64,000 nucleotides of DNA from Sipunculus nudus (Eukaryota; Annelida; Sipuncula; Golfingiida; Sipunculidae), in contig CM049308.1 of assembly GCA_026874595.1 (NCBI GenBank), positions 75,191,124-75,255,123 on the forward strand. Reading direction: 5' to 3'. Positions 31,216-45,224 of this stretch are shown here, piece by piece. Within the stretch, counting starts at the first letter, position 1. Each line of letters begins with the position of its first letter. The notes beneath the pieces were generated by a model. It had not been told where the DNA came from. It searched no databases and saw nothing but the letters and a program-made list of their open reading frames with translations. Both the position numbers and the translations under genes were made by a program.

Positions 31216-34198
31216 TCCCTGAAAGGTATGTAACTGGTGAAATTGTTGACACTCAAAAGACCCTACAGATGTGGAATGGATGTGAACTGAAACCTATAGG
31301 AAGTACAGTAAAGACTCTAAAGAATCCTAAGAACTCTATGAAATACAAAGTTAAGTTTACTGTGGTTAAAGAAGACTTGAAACCAATACTAGACAAAATT
31401 GTCTCTGAAAAAATGGGTTTTATAACTGTTAACTATGATCAGTTTGTAGTAGCTGGTGAGACACAAAAGAAGCAATACCCGAAAGAAAATTATGGTGATG
31501 TATTTGATGAACAGCAGTTAGGGGTTTTACCCGGGGAACCTTTTAAACTAACAGTAATTGATGGTGCAGTGCCACAAGTAAAACCAACCAGAAGACCACC
31601 GATTGCAATGAAAGAGGTAGTATCACAAACTGTGAATGACCTATGTGATAAACAGATCATAGAAAAAGTAGATATACCTACTGACTGAGTGAACCAAATG
31701 ACTGTGCAAGAAAAGAAGTCTGGTGAGGTGCGTATTTGCCTTGATCCTCGTCCTTTAAATGAAGTGCTGAAACGTGAACAGTATACTCTACCTGTTATGA
31801 AACTAGAACTGCGTCATGGCTACTGGCACCTAAAGCTTGACGATGCCTCAATCTATCTGACTACATTCATCACTGATGCTGGTCGTTTCAGATGGCTGCG
31901 TCTTCCTTTTGGGCTGTCATCAGCTCAGAAATATTTCAGAAAAGACACCACCAAGCACTGGAGTGTTTGGAGGGCGTCGTATGTATTGCTGATGACATTG
32001 TAGTATTTGGCTGCGGAACAACTACTCAAGAAGCCATGACTGATCATGACAATAAATTGGTCTCACTGCTTGATCGATGCAGGAACCTAGGAATCCGCTA
32101 GAACAGAGACAAGTCAGAAATTAGGAAATCTAGCATCACATTCCTTGGTCATGAGGTAACCAGCGAGGGTCTCAGACCTGACCCAAGCAAAGTAGAAGCA
32201 ATTAAATCTCTGCCAGAACCTACCTGTAAGCAAGATGTTCAAGTGTTACAAGGAACAGTGAAATACCTGACAATGTTCCTTCCTCATCTGTCACAAGTTA
32301 TGGAGCCAATCAGACAACTGTTGATGAATGATGTTAAGTTCATGTGGGGGAAACCTCAAGAAAGAGCCTTTGAGGAAATTAAGCGGCTTGTTACAGAAGC
32401 CCCAGTTCTTGCATACTATTCACCTTTAAAACCCTTGTGCTGCAATGTGACGCGAGCAGCAAAGGTCTGGGAGCCGCACTTCTTCAAGAAGGCAAGCCCA
32501 TAGCATACAAGAGCCGTAGCCTAACAGACACTGAGACAAGGTATGCTACCATTGAGAAGGATATGTTGGCGGTGGTATGGGCTCTGGAGAAGTTTCACCA
32601 ATACACATATGGACGGAAAGTAATTGTACATAGTGATCATAAGCCCTTGGAGGCCATTTTGAAAAAGCCACTGGACCGTGCACCAAAAAGGTTACAGAAT
32701 TTGCTAGTCCGTTCACATAATTATGACTATGAGATTCAGTGGAACAAAGGAGCAAATCAACAGATTCCGGATATGCTTTCGCGTGCTTGTCTACCAGTAG
32801 TAGAAAGTGATGATGCTGAACAGATTAATATGTGTGCTTACCTCGCTATTGGATCAGACAGATTAGAAGAGATAAAGCACAACACCAAAACAGATGAAAT
32901 CTTGAATGAGCTGAAATCACATATTCTTCATGACAACTATCACGATGAACTATCAGTGCAGGAAGGTGTCATATTTCGTGGTGAAAGAATCGTGATTCCG
33001 AAAGAAATGAGAACAGCGGTGCTCAAAGAAATTCACGGTGGACATGGAGGTGAACAAGCGTGTCTGCGAAGAGCCCGTGAAATGGCTTTCTGGTCAGGAA
33101 TGACAGCTGACATTAAGCATTATGTGTCAGTTTGTGAAGCATGTAGAACATTTGAAACGGCTAATAAAAAAGAAACTTACATGCCACATGACATCCCAGA
33201 GCGGCAGTGGGAAAAGGTAGGAATGGACACTTTTGAGTTTCACAATGATCATTACTTAGTTGTCGTGGAATACCTTAGCTTGAGTGTAATACGTCCCAGG
33301 TTATTATCAAAAGGCTCAAAGTCCATTTCTCGAGATATGGAATACCCTATCAAATTGTCTCTGACAATGCTATGCAATTCACATCAAAGGAGTTCCGTGC
33401 ATTCACAAAGTCCTGGGATATTGAACATTATACTAGTTCACCACAACAATGCCAACGGTATTGCTGAATCGGCCGTTAAGGCAGCAAAAGGTATACTGAA
33501 AACAATGTAAAATGTGTAAACAAGATGTATTCCTTGCAATTCTGAATCACAGAAGCACTCCAAGCCAAGAAATTGATGAAAGTCCAGTGCAGAGGTTCTT
33601 TGATAGGCGTACAAGAACCTTGCTGCCAACAGTTAATAAACTACTGCAATCAAAAACTAAAGATATGCAGTTCGAAAGGAGAAAGATGGAGAGAAAACAT
33701 CAGAGACACAGAGAGAAGTACAACAGAGGTGCGAAAGATCTACCCGTGTTACAAGAAGGAGAAGTGGTCAGGATGAAGCCACATATACTTGGGGATAAAG
33801 TATGGAAAAAAGCTGTAGTTTTGCGTAGATTGGATGAACGATCATATGATATATGTGCTGAGGATGGAAATATGTATAGGAGAAACAGGGCCCATTTGAA
33901 AACTAGTAACGAGAGTTTCTCAGAAACAGAGCATGAGAGAAAGAAACCCAAAGAAATTGTTGTGACACGTGACCCTGTACCAAGGCAAAAAACTCAGTTA
34001 ATGCCATGTACACGACTGGAGGAGGCTGGTACACCTCTTGTTGATCGGAGAGCTCCACGTACAGAACTTAAGATTGATGTACAAACAGAACCTAAACCGA
34101 GTACTAGACAGGTCATCCCAAAGAGGGAAGTAACCCGCACAAGGAGTGGGCGTATCAGCAAACCGTCTGTTGATTTAAAGGACTTTGTTAGAAAGTAA
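31216..34198 (+). pseudogene. pol (reverse transcriptase, RNase H, integrase), degenerate
   Basis: Reverse transcriptase motifs appear in order: R-I-C-L-D-P-R-P-L-N, R-H-G-Y-W-H-L-K-L-D-D, W-L-R-L-P-F-G-L-S and I-A-D-D-I-V-V-F-G. A TGA at 31686, a deletion of about 20 residues before R-H-G-Y, a shift near 31930 and a TAG at 32099 break it. RNase H (C-D-A-S-S-K-G-L-G, S-D-H-K-P-L) and the integrase H2C2 finger (32990-33160) are largely open. The integrase core is shifted near 33310 and lacks a continuous D-D-E. The tail to 34198 is Lys/Arg/Glu-rich with a G-R-I-S-K-P-end typical of Mag pol. There is no env gene. Confidence 0.85.
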
Positions 34199-34395
34199 AC
34201 ATTAATATATTGATAACAATGATTTTTTGGCCAATCATTAATTTCACTACAGAAGAGTAACACAAACAAAGACACTCCGGTTTAATCTCTTTAATGTTTT
34301 AATGTCACAATATTCCATACAACTTGATGGACTGGTTATTTTCATGCCTTAAGTAATTTTACAGTGAACTTTTATATACAGTGACCACCTTTCAT

Positions 34396-34408
34396 AAAGA
34401 AAGGGGGA
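34396..34408 (+). promoter_or_regulatory. polypurine tract
   Basis: AAAGAAAGGGGGA sits directly before the 3' LTR, as required to prime plus-strand synthesis. Confidence 0.85.
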
Positions 34409-34497
34409 TGTGCCAATATTAGTTCATGCTTGTACTCCAGTTGACGCTACAATACACTGATTTAAGATGGCTGTCTGAGTCATGTCTTATCTATACA
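34409..34497 (+). mobile_element. 3' LTR of Mag-like retrotransposon
   Basis: 89 bp, TGTGCC...CTATACA, matching 13282-13378. It is followed by TGTTA, the target duplication. Confidence 0.85.
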
Positions 34498-35266
34498 TGT
34501 TACATGTGTCTGATGACATTCTGATTCGTGTAGCGCAGGCATAGTTCGTTGCCATGGGAACCTCCCTTGTTAGGGCGCTGGCTCGCGTGTGGGGTCTGAA
34601 GCGTAGAGACACAGCGTTCTTTTTTGTTCTAGATGTTTCGGGTCTGTTCATGTGCGTGTGTATTGTTCTTTTGAATTTTCCATTTCTAGAATTTTCGGGT
34701 GAGAAGCTATAAATTAGAGGCTGTGTTTGGAGCCGGCAGAGAGAAAAATAGGAGCGGACACGGAAGAGTGTGTCTCTCTCATCAGTTTTGGCACTTTTCC
34801 GATAATTGCATAACTTATAGATATTCTTCGGACTTTGTAACAGATTTTGTACGGATTGTCTTTAGTTTGCCTTTTCGATTATTACTAGAACTTCACTTTT
34901 TGATTACAACGGATTGTTTTTGTGATTGGATCGGACTATTCTCTGAGAAGGTTTACATGAATCTGGTGGTTTACATGAATCTGGTGGTATGCAGAAATCA
35001 AAGCCTAGGATCCGAACACTCTGGTACTGTACATTTTTGTTATTGTAATATTGTGTAATTGTATTGTTTTAGCGAATTGTAATGTTAGGATTATTCTAAG
35101 AATAAATTAAAATTATTTGTTAACAACAAAAAAACACTGACTTCTTTATTCATTCCCCTGGACATTTTACGCTGCCTAGTGTTGCGGAATCTATTTTTTT
35201 TTTAGCTCCGTAACACGATTGTGCTTGTCACGATTACCTGATCTGTTGCTATTAGGTTCCGTAACA
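34498..35266 (+). mobile_element. LTR-like block (solo or truncated)
   Basis: It begins TGTTACATGTG and ends GGTTCCGTAACA, giving TG...CA limits with a perfect 6-bp inverted end (TGTTAC/GTAACA). It contains a TATA-like AGCTATAAAT near 34706 and an AATAAA-type signal near 35101, as a promoter-plus-polyadenylation LTR would. The flanking bases do not match, so it is either truncated or was altered by the neighbouring Mag insertion, which apparently used its first five bases as target. Confidence 0.5.
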
Positions 35267-35269
35267 AAG

Positions 35270-36540
35270 GTTTTCATGAACACCCTAGATGCTCAGTTAG
35301 AAGTTTCTACGTTTTTAGGGTCTTGTTTCCATCTGACTTATACGGTATTCAAATCGTGCTGTTTCACATAGCTCGCAGAAAATATTTTGCAATGACCTAA
35401 TTTTGGACGTGAAAGGATATTTCATGACCTTCCTTTACGTTAAGAAAAGGATTTTTCGATCCACCAGTTAAGAATTGTGACCTGTCTGACTTCCTTGGTG
35501 TTTAAAATTAGGTTTTCTGCTAAAAGCTCACAGGATATAGGTCACAGTGAACTAATTTTAGAATTTAAGGATACTTGCCAAACTGTGTGCTCTGCCTGTC
35601 CGTCTGGGTCCTCCTTATCATATTTTTTGGCCGGTCGCGTGCAGAGAATATATGTCATCATAACATAATTTTAGGTTTTAAATAAAATTCGGCCAGAACT
35701 TCCTTGGATGCTAGTATAAGACTCTAGGCCTGATGGCTACAGTATGTGTCTGTCTGACTGTCTGGTTGGTTATAATCATGATTTTGGCCAGTCCCTCAAG
35801 AATATAGGTCATGGTGACCGAATTTTAGGATTCTATGAAATTTTTTCCTAGACTTCCCATGATATTACATTAAAATATTCTTAGGCTAACGGTTACAATT
35901 TGTGCGCATCTGACATTCAGATCATGTTTTTGCTTCTACAGTTAAGAGAATATAAGTCAACGTGGCCTAATTTCAAATTGCCAACGATATTTATCCAGGA
36001 CGTCCCTCTATGTCGCATTAGATTCAAGGTCAAATGGACACAATGTGTGCCCTGTCAAACTCTCTTGGTGCTCAAAATCATGTTTTCGGCCAGTAGCCCG
36101 CAGAATCAGGTCACAATGACCTAATTTCAGGTGTTCAAGGAAAAGATTTGCTTAAGACCTCCCTGGATGTACAGTTAGAAGTTTCTAGGTCTAACGGTTA
36201 GATTTTGTGCCCTGTTAACGTCCGGATACCTTCATTTGAAAGTCTTCAAAATAGAGGGGAAAATGCGTAAATTAGAAATATACGCCACCAATTATCATGA
36301 ACTGATGAAACACTCTATGATCCTTATGCATGGGAAGAATCATTGCATTCAATGCATTAGATGTTCAGACGCTGGAGCTTTTGTATCAATTTTTAATCAT
36401 TCTGGGGGGGGGGGGGGGGGGGGGGTACTTGTGACTCCCATAGCTGGGAAAATGTAGGTCGCCGTGACCTTTTTTCAGACGACGGACAAAGATGATCACT
36501 ACAGCTCAGATGCCGTTCAGTCAGCTGAGCTAAAATCGTA
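35270..36540 (-). repeat. dispersed repeat family A, copy 1 (degenerate tandem cores)
   Basis: Units of about 200 bp repeat phrases such as 'GTCACNNTGACCTAATTTTAGG' (with breaks) and 'TTTCTAGGTCTAACGGTTA'. The right edge, 36480-36537, is the reverse complement of the left edge of copy 2 at 45225-45290 (AGCTCAGCTGACTGAA, CATCTGAGCT, TTGTCCGTCGTC). It is non-coding and probably a HINE/pearl-like family. Confidence 0.6.
36403..36425. repeat. poly(G) run
   Basis: A G homopolymer of more than 20 bases inside repeat family A. Its length is likely uncertain in any assembly. Confidence 0.9.
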
Positions 36541-39500
36541 ATAGCTATTATTCTATCAGTTGTGGCCCTATTACTGTTACTAGTTAAACATTTCCTGTCT
36601 ATTTCTCGTGTACTGTTACTATTGTTTTCTTGGGGGGGGGGACTGGAAGTACTCTATCACTATTACATATTATACTGTTACTCATATTACATATTATTGT
36701 TACTCATCATGAGGCCAAAGCGAATTGATATGGCATTTTTCTGTATATTGAGTCTCAAGCTTACCTAGGAAATAAACGACACGCATGGTCGAATTAGCTC
36801 AAACAAACCCTCATTATCTCAAATAACAGACAGCGAATTTGAACCTGCATTCTCTCATGAAATATGCATTCTCCATGTGATGGAACTGTTAAACAAATTA
36901 ATCAATGTTTAATTATTAATTACGTCCTACAGAACCAGTAAGATATAAGTCGGATAGTTATTCAAATTGTATGGTTAGATTTGCGAAATAAGAAATTAAA
37001 ATAAGTCAATTATTGAGAGAGTAATCCGGATTCAGTGAGCAGATAAGTGCACATGGAAAAACTGTTCAGCGCTGTTTTCTGTTGATTTCAAGCGCGATGA
37101 AATTCCTGCGTACAAGAAAAACCGGCCATCTTTGACTTAACTGCTCACTTTTTTTTGTTCGTGACGTCATTTAGTGCACAAGAACTCATCAGCGCTAAAA
37201 TAACTAAAAGCACAGCTAAAATAACCCTATCGTTCATCTCATCTCAATAAATGAGACATATTATAGGGATATATATGAAAAGAAAATAAAAAGTGCACCT
37301 ATATGTTGGCCTTACCACACTTTCCGTTCTACAGATTAGTTACGGAAACAAACTAAAAAATCATACCTCAAAAGCAGGATTTTGCGTAATGTGTGACGAG
37401 TGTTTGGCTGTCATGGGACTTTACCTTTTTCTCTACTGAACATTTTTAATGCTATACTTATATGCATATCTTTATACACAATGTATATAATATGCTAAAA
37501 TATGTGAATCTGAAGCAAATTATTCGCCCATCTATTATTCCTCGTCTCCTCGGAAAAGTATTGTAAGGAATGAAAAGTGCGGGGACGGTGCGGGCTGGAA
37601 CAGTGATCCAAATTTGGGGACCCGAATATCCTAGCGGTAGAACCCTTATATGACAATAATCAGAGAACATAAAAAAAAAAATAAAACGGCTAAAATCCCA
37701 TCCCGATTGAAAATAGTTTTCTCACGCTGTGATATTTGTATATATATATTAGAGACATATATTGGAGAGATATTTTTTATATCGTTTAGTGTTGTATCCG
37801 CCCCTAGTTTTCGTCCTGTGACTACAGAACCAATCAGTTTGAACTGGCGCTACACCTGCCAACTATAATGAACGTTACACAAGAAGGTCAGAAAAACCAG
37901 GGCATATGGTGACTGCACGCACATGGCAGGACCATATGAAAAACTTCCTTCTTTGCGGTAAGGGCTTGAGTTCCTTCCAGCCCTTAACAGATTACACAGA
38001 TTAATGTGACATATGCCTTTTTGCACCCAGCAGTAAACATCTAAATTGGGTGTATGACGCTATAGTATATGAGGGTCTTTTTTACATACGCAGATTGACC
38101 GCATCGGGATATGACTAGTCATTTTTCTATGGTAACATTTTCCCTATACAGCTTATTAACCAGACTCATGCTCGTCGGGAACACAAATTGTGGGCTTTAA
38201 TACATTGATTTGGTAGAAAAGTCTACCAAATGCATAATTATATTTTCATAATTAATACCAAATACAACCTTGTCAGCAAAAATGGAAGATCCAGTAAATA
38301 GTTTTGGTCAATATTTTTATTAAATGATACACAAAAATACCATTGAAAATATTTTAGGATTGTTATAAGTAAAACCATATTATGAATAAAATTACATGTA
38401 TCTATACTACAGTTACACACACAAGGTGAAGAAAATATGAGTTGGCTGCCTTTTTAATACAGTATCCTTTTATGTAATGCCACGAAGTCCTGTGTAAGGC
38501 ACCTCGATTTTTAGGTGTAATGTACCTCGAAATGGGCCCGAGGAAACGAGGATATAATTATATAATTTCACCTTAAATATATTTAACTCGAAAGGGTTAC
38601 GTTACTTCAGGAACAGTCTCATAGACACAATACACACGCAAATAAACATGGCTAATTCTGCAAATGTTCATTTGGCAGCATGTACAGTTCTACAGATGTT
38701 CCATTGTAAAAAGTAACTGAAATGAGAAAAAAACAGAAAAAAATCTAGATTGTTCGAATAGTGAACAAAACTGAACAAACATGGCCAGAGCAGAAACAAA
38801 ATGTGTTGTTTGTCAGCTATTGTATTGCCTTTTTGTATATCGATATCTTTGTTTTGTCGGTCTTTTGTAGAAAAGTATAATAGGAGCGAATTGGAGATCA
38901 AGGATCAAGATTACTCCTTGTTTTTTTTCTGTCCAGATTTTAATAAGATATGAATGACAATTTTGCAACTTATGATCAGACATATGATCTTAATCACTAA
39001 AGTTTGATTAAGGTATAATGCGGAACACACTCTGTATATTTAACATAAGTAATGTATTTTCTTCAGCTTTATAGTATTTTAACAGAATGATTATTAAGAG
39101 CGATGATTGACCTCCAAGGTTAAAATTCAGCATTATATTGTTGCGACTTGAGTACGTCCCTCTACCTGGATTGGTGTCACCCGCATCGCCCAATATAAGA
39201 GTAACACTCGAGACACACCGAGGGCCCCCTAATCCTGGCTGTTGCACCTCCCAACAGCATAATATGGACTTCGAGAACTTTTAGCGGTATCCGTCGGCAG
39301 ACCTGCCACGAACGTCTGTTGAACGCCTGGAGTTTCATATTATGAGCGAACCACCATGAACTTCTAGTGAACAGGAGTTATTGTAAATGTAATGAACGCC
39401 GAGCTGGACTTCTCGTTTCCAATTCTGCTTCAGTTAAGTACTTATATATGTTACAGGGCATTCTAGGGACTGTTTAGCTGTCATGTGTTTATCCTATATT

Positions 39501-41226
39501 TTTGTTTGTTATTGTGCATAATGTATAATATGCCATGTTTATTAGGTTAAAAGAGCACCTCTATAGCACGTATAACGTCTTGCGTTTTATCTTTGAGAAT
39601 ACGTGTCGGAACTTCTGCGTTACTGTCGGTTGAGTCTGAATTGCCGCCTAAGAGGACCGTGACACTATGTATAAGAGTAAGTTACAACTATAATAATACT
39701 TACTAATCTAGAGGTCCAAAATTGCCTGGTGCATTCCAGACAAGTTTATTTAATATGAAAATATTGTTTCCTCTATTTTCTTTGGCCCATTGGTTGGCAA
39801 ATTATGCATTCATTTACAGCCATACTAAAATCAGAGGCCCCTTTGTATCAAGAAACTATTTTTTATTATTGTTAATAAATTCTTGTAAATCTTTATGGAT
39901 TTTAATACTTTTCATTTACTTTCCTTGTTGCCATTACCTCGCCCTGAAAACGCAGTCCACTAAATGCACGCATATATGGGCTTACCAAATAAATCCCTCT
40001 TTATTTGATGGTGGAACATGTTAGGTATCTGTTTACCTACCATCAGTGTGTGCTCACTAGAGCCCTGTGCGAATCAAAATGTGTAACCCGCAATTGCATC
40101 GCAAAACAGTTATAAAAACGCGCTGCCACTAGTAAATCTAGCGACAGCCTGTCACCCCAAACGTCGATTTTTGCTGAACTGAAGAACGATGGGGTGACAG
40201 TACAAACTATTGGGTTCGCATCAATTCTAGTATGTGCAGATGTGCACGCCATTTCTGACACTCTTTTTAATTTTCATCTACTTCTCGTACTGTCATTTTC
40301 CTGAGTTTAGACAAAAAGTGACGTTATTCGGTTGGGGAAAATAATAATTATTACATCCACGGTTGACTTACGTGTATTCGTGCAGCGGTTTTTAATACTG
40401 AGGCTGGTTTTACTCGAAAAACTCGTCTACACGGCTTCAGCGGGAGATTCCCAAACGGCTATGTGTAAAATTCTGAAATCCGAAGTCGGAAGCAAGGATT
40501 TTCTTTAAATGAAGCAATAATCGAAGCATAATTTAAAATACTACTACATCAATGGAAAATACCATTTTATTTTTATTGATAGAATAAGGTCTATTCTATC
40601 ATTATGTAAAAAATCAAAGTTATCCATCCAAAGTTATAGACTATTTTTTGCTCGGAAATGCTCGGTTATAGTCCAAATGTGTAAAACTCGGAAGCCAGTA
40701 ATGGCTTATGCACTGGTCATCATATCGTCAGCAAACGTGTCAAGCATTTTCAATTTCTACAATATGACATATTTTTCATAATCTCAATCTGTTTTGTAAC
40801 ATTGATGATGCTGTTTTTTATAATATATTATATTGATATTTTATTTCATTTTGTAAATCAAGATTATATCAACTCGTCAATATTTTACGCTGTTACCGTA
40901 TTTTATGATGGTGGAAACATGAAAAAATTACAGGTTTTGATAATATTTTATTCACGTTACAAATGTGCCCCTCTAAAAATTACCCTGATGATATCATAGA
41001 GACATAAACAGAATATTTGACAGAACCACAAAACGTCCAGTAAATGTTTTTACAAGGTTGTTTTGAATAAAATATTTTATTTTTCATGTATAAATTGAAA
41101 TACCTTTGCCTCTTCCATTGACCAAAATATCTCATCAGGATTATGAATATCTTAAGTTCTTATCTATAATGAAATAATTTAATGCAAATTTATATTTATC
41201 ATTTCATGGTCAGGTAGCACACATTA

Positions 41227-41227
<1 letters not shown>
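36541..41227. other. intergenic, nothing recognised
   Basis: AT-rich sequence. Short frames have no splice signals or family motifs. The segment 39440-39665 starts near TGTTACAGGG and ends near GTGACA, which might be a short LTR remnant, but the evidence is too thin to call. Confidence 0.5.

Positions 41228-41277
<50 letters not shown>
41228..41277. repeat. (TA)n microsatellite
   Basis: Alternating TA with one CA interruption. Confidence 0.95.
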
Positions 41278-41280
<3 letters not shown>

Positions 41281-44200
41281 TCACAATGTGATATTTTCCC
41301 CTATATGTTCCTGCTGTAAATGGAACCTGTTTCAATTCACGTTTTGAAATTTTGCCAAAATAGCATAATATACATGATGCTTTACAATAATTTGTTTGAT
41401 AATGATTTCAATAGACGTATCCTGCAAATTTAAAAAAAAAATTAACATTATTATGACAGAAAGAAATACACAATACCTGTGTAAATAGATATGATGCCGA
41501 TTGTAACATTTAATGATAATATAAAAACAATAGTTTCTGTTTTTGCAGAACGATTCAATATTTAATCAATATTTTTTATGCTTTTAGGTACAATATTCAT
41601 CAAATTAATGTTCCGAAAATTAATTTGCAAAACCGCAGGGCACAGACAGTAAATCAACAACAAATCAATAAAACATTAAACAAAAAAATTGGCATAGCCA
41701 GAAAAGTTCAGTAAATGGTTAAAAATAAATTGTTAAAGAGCAAATGTTATAGATATAAGAAAAATCTGTTTAATAATAGACACTGATACCAGCAACTATT
41801 AAGTCTTGAGGGAAGTAGGTCCGAAAGCGCACGGTACTACTGTATCGAGAATTCCGACTATAGTCCGGTGATTACCAGGCCTAAGAAAAAGCATCTGTTA
41901 ATTTTGTTTCTGAGATTAAAAATATAAGAATCAAATAAAAATAGTGAGTATACACGAAATATTCAGATGGATTATATAAAGATAAAAAATTACTATATAG
42001 CAAAAGTAGAATAGGAATAATTAATATTTGTAATTGAAATATTTATCTTAGCGGTAAATATCTAACTTTATTTATCAAAACTGTTTGGTTCCATTATTGC
42101 ATGATTATTATATGGTTATTTATCAAAGATTTTACATTCAATGATCTCCTCTGTACATAAAATAGGAATTTATTTATCGAGATCGTTGAAACCGTACAGT
42201 AATCTGAAGTTGAAGGGAGCACATTCTGTTTATTATGCACATATTATAACGTTTGAGAGTGAATTGTTGCAGATATACTTTAAAATATTATTAAATATCC
42301 ATTTATTTGAAGTTGAAATGTTATGGGGAAACGTCAGGGGTGAAATTATTAGAATATAAATAAAAAGTTTGAAGGAAAGAGTTAAAAAATTGAAAAAAGA
42401 ATTAATTTTAGTTTAAAAAAATAATTATTTGCTTAAATATAAAAATCGATCAGATTTTATAATAAAACATGTATTTGTATGTTATACATAATCTGGATTG
42501 TTGTATCCCTTTTCTAAGAAATATTTTAACATTTTTTTTTAATATCGTAGATCTCTAACATATTGAAAGACATTTCGTTTAAGTTTTGTGTGATACATGC
42601 ATGCATGTTTATTCCAGCGATGTCCTACTGGGATATATTGAATTTTCATAATTGTTCAACGTATGGAAAATATATTACTGTTTTTATATTGAATAACATC
42701 GTAATTTTTAACTGTATGTTTAATGCCATATTAGGGTTTATTATACCATATTTATTATTCAGTGGTGCATCCATAGGGGGCGCAATCCCGTTCAGACGTA
42801 ATATTTCTCATTTTATCGAGTTCTTTTCCCATTTATTCGTAATCAATTTTCATTTCATTTTCAGAATACCCTTTTTATTCCCTAGCAATTTCATTATTAT
42901 ATTTAGTACTTTCCAGTTCATAAGTTGGCGATATTAATGAACAACTCCGTGATTTACTCCCCTTAGAGAGCATCCAAAAATATACTAGTATATTGAGAGA
43001 TGGAGTCTTTCCGTTATCATATGTCACTTTTCTCGGTCATAACACGGCTCCTCGGCTGATACTCAGACTCACTGTGCTCTGCTGTCCGAGCCTGTGCGCT
43101 CACAGATCACTGAAGTCGGTAAAATGCAAAGATTGTCATCATATTTAAACATATCAATTATTTTACAACGAGTACTACATTTAAAAGTTATAAATGTATA
43201 GACGCGCATTTCGTCATTGACATTAACATGTTATGAACTGTTGAATATTTGGATTTTCCAGTTTATACCGTAATTTTATAGAATTATAAATATTTAAGCC
43301 CAACAATCTAAAGGTTGATAACATTGTTCAAAGACATGAAGGAGAATAGTTGCGGAACAGAAAATCCTCATAATCTTTTGTTTAAGGTGCCTCAAAATGT
43401 CCTCTTTACAATGTATATTTTAAAAATTAAATCATCCCCTCCCATGCCCTGCCCATGTAAATATAAATATCTTTAACAAAAACATGGCTCTAGATTTTAT
43501 TAATATATTTCATGGGGTGAAATATATTACGTGAAAATACACCCACATATATGTATACATTTATATCAAAACAAAAAAATTAAGAACATAATTTTCCGAT
43601 TATGAATCATGTATTGTATTATACACTCATTAAAAGCAGAATCATGCATAAGCAATTTAAATATATGCAAGCAAATATAATTATAATGTAACTGCATTTG
43701 GGCTGTGGCTCTTAACTGACCACAAGTTAACCAGTGCATCTCTGTGACTTCCGAGTTGTACACATTTGAATCACATCCCAACACTTCTGTGACTTCCGAG
43801 ATGGCTCCCGAGCACAAAGTCGTCCATAACTTTCAGATCAAAGAATGAAGAACTATAATTGTTCACAGAATGATAGTAAAGATCTTATTCAAAACGGGAC
43901 TGAAGCGTTAGCAGTGTATATGCTTTAAACTGCATTATATATAAAAGAATTCCTTCGTTTCCGGCTTCCGGCTTCCAACTTCCAAGTTTTCACACACGAC
44001 CCCGTCATGGCACTTCATTTTCGAACGAGAAGTACCGCTTCACGTGAATCGGTGCCACAGTGATGAAAGGAGGTAATAAATGTAATTATTTTTGTGAACA
44101 ACACTTTTTCTCCAATATTAAGCACATATAATACGACCATATAAGCCTGTGATGCCAAATAAAACGAGACAGGAATTATTTTGATCCGACCCTTAGAATG

Positions 44201-45224
44201 GGCGTTCTGTTGTGACTGCCATCATGACTCCAGGCCCTATCAGTTTATTTCCGAAGGCCCGAGTGTCATGTTGTCATGACCATAATAAATCATGACCCGC
44301 ATTCGACCTATTATTTAATAAGAATAAAAGGTTACATGCTACAGCATAGGCGGCGAAACCAAATATTCATTGGGGACCCAGTAGTAGACTAATATACGGT
44401 ACACCTAGTACGGGAAGATGCAAGGTGACAGCCTCAATGCAGCCATTTCATTTCTGAAGATTGATGACTGAGGTACATTCAGCCTAAACAATGTCGCCCA
44501 GTATCTAGTTCCAATTTCAGTTCCAATCCAGCCAATGTAAATAAAAAGAAAGGTTTTGATTCCAGGTATACTGTCTCTTTATTATCAATATATAGGTGTT
44601 TCGTTAGATTAGCATGTGTTCAAGGTTAGATCAAACTTGTTTTATTAAGCCACTCATGCTACAAGCCAGTAAACATTGCAGTGCATTGCAGTGACTTACC
44701 CTCAGAAAAGTAACATGTACACAAAGTGCTAAATAACCTTATTAGGAAAGACGATAACAGAGGTGTAGGGCCTACACAACTTTAGTCTTCCTATATTTTT
44801 CAGAATAAAAATATTCATCCTCACTACATTGTAGTTATATTTCAAAAGATAACTAAGGATATGTTAAGTACTCCCCATGTACCTGCCCCCCCCCCCCCCC
44901 CCCACACACACACCGATTGTAAAATACTCGATCCGCCCCTGGGTAGCCGCCTTGCTTGGTCATTGGCAGTACGTTTTATCAGCCTGGCTACCGGCAGTGT
45001 GCTGTACGCTGTTTCAAAGCACTGGTTGAATATTTGGGACAGGCGGCTTGATATTGGGGAACAGTTGTTTATTTTGTGGCGTAGCATGGAATAACAGACG
45101 CACACGCACCACGAAAAACAAGGGCCAAATGTAAATGTGAATGTTCATGTTATACTGGATTATGAAGGAAATAATTTCCCCAGTGTGTACCACGTTTCAA
45201 CTGTTTGCCACCATGTTGCTCTTT
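41278..45224. other. intergenic, nothing recognised
   Basis: AT-rich. The frame at 42563-42937 (124 codons, Phe/Ile-rich) reads like translated AT-rich DNA rather than a membrane protein and has no homology I recognise. A C17 run with (CA)n lies at 44886-44911. Confidence 0.5.

Larger units (their letters stand above)
13282..34497 (+). mobile_element. Mag-like Ty3/gypsy LTR retrotransposon, split by the RAG-like transposon
   Basis: The order is 5' LTR 13282-13378, primer-binding site, leader, gag start ATG at 13485, [RAG-like insert], rest of gag and pol 30227-34198, polypurine tract 34396-34408, 3' LTR 34409-34497, all bounded by TGTTA on both sides. Without the insert the element is about 4.5 kb, a normal size for Mag. 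Pol has several stops, shifts and small deletions, so the retrotransposon is dead. The LTRs differ by a few substitutions and one indel, so the insertion is not very recent. The RAG-like element must have jumped in later than the retrotransposon did. Confidence 0.85.

Noticed and set aside
39440-39665. Possible short LTR (TGTTACAGGG...GTGACA)
   Set aside because: It has no matching partner, duplication or primer-binding site.
42563-42937. 124-codon Phe/Ile-rich frame that looks like a membrane protein
   Set aside because: The composition is what AT-rich DNA gives; there are no splice sites, homology or neighbours.
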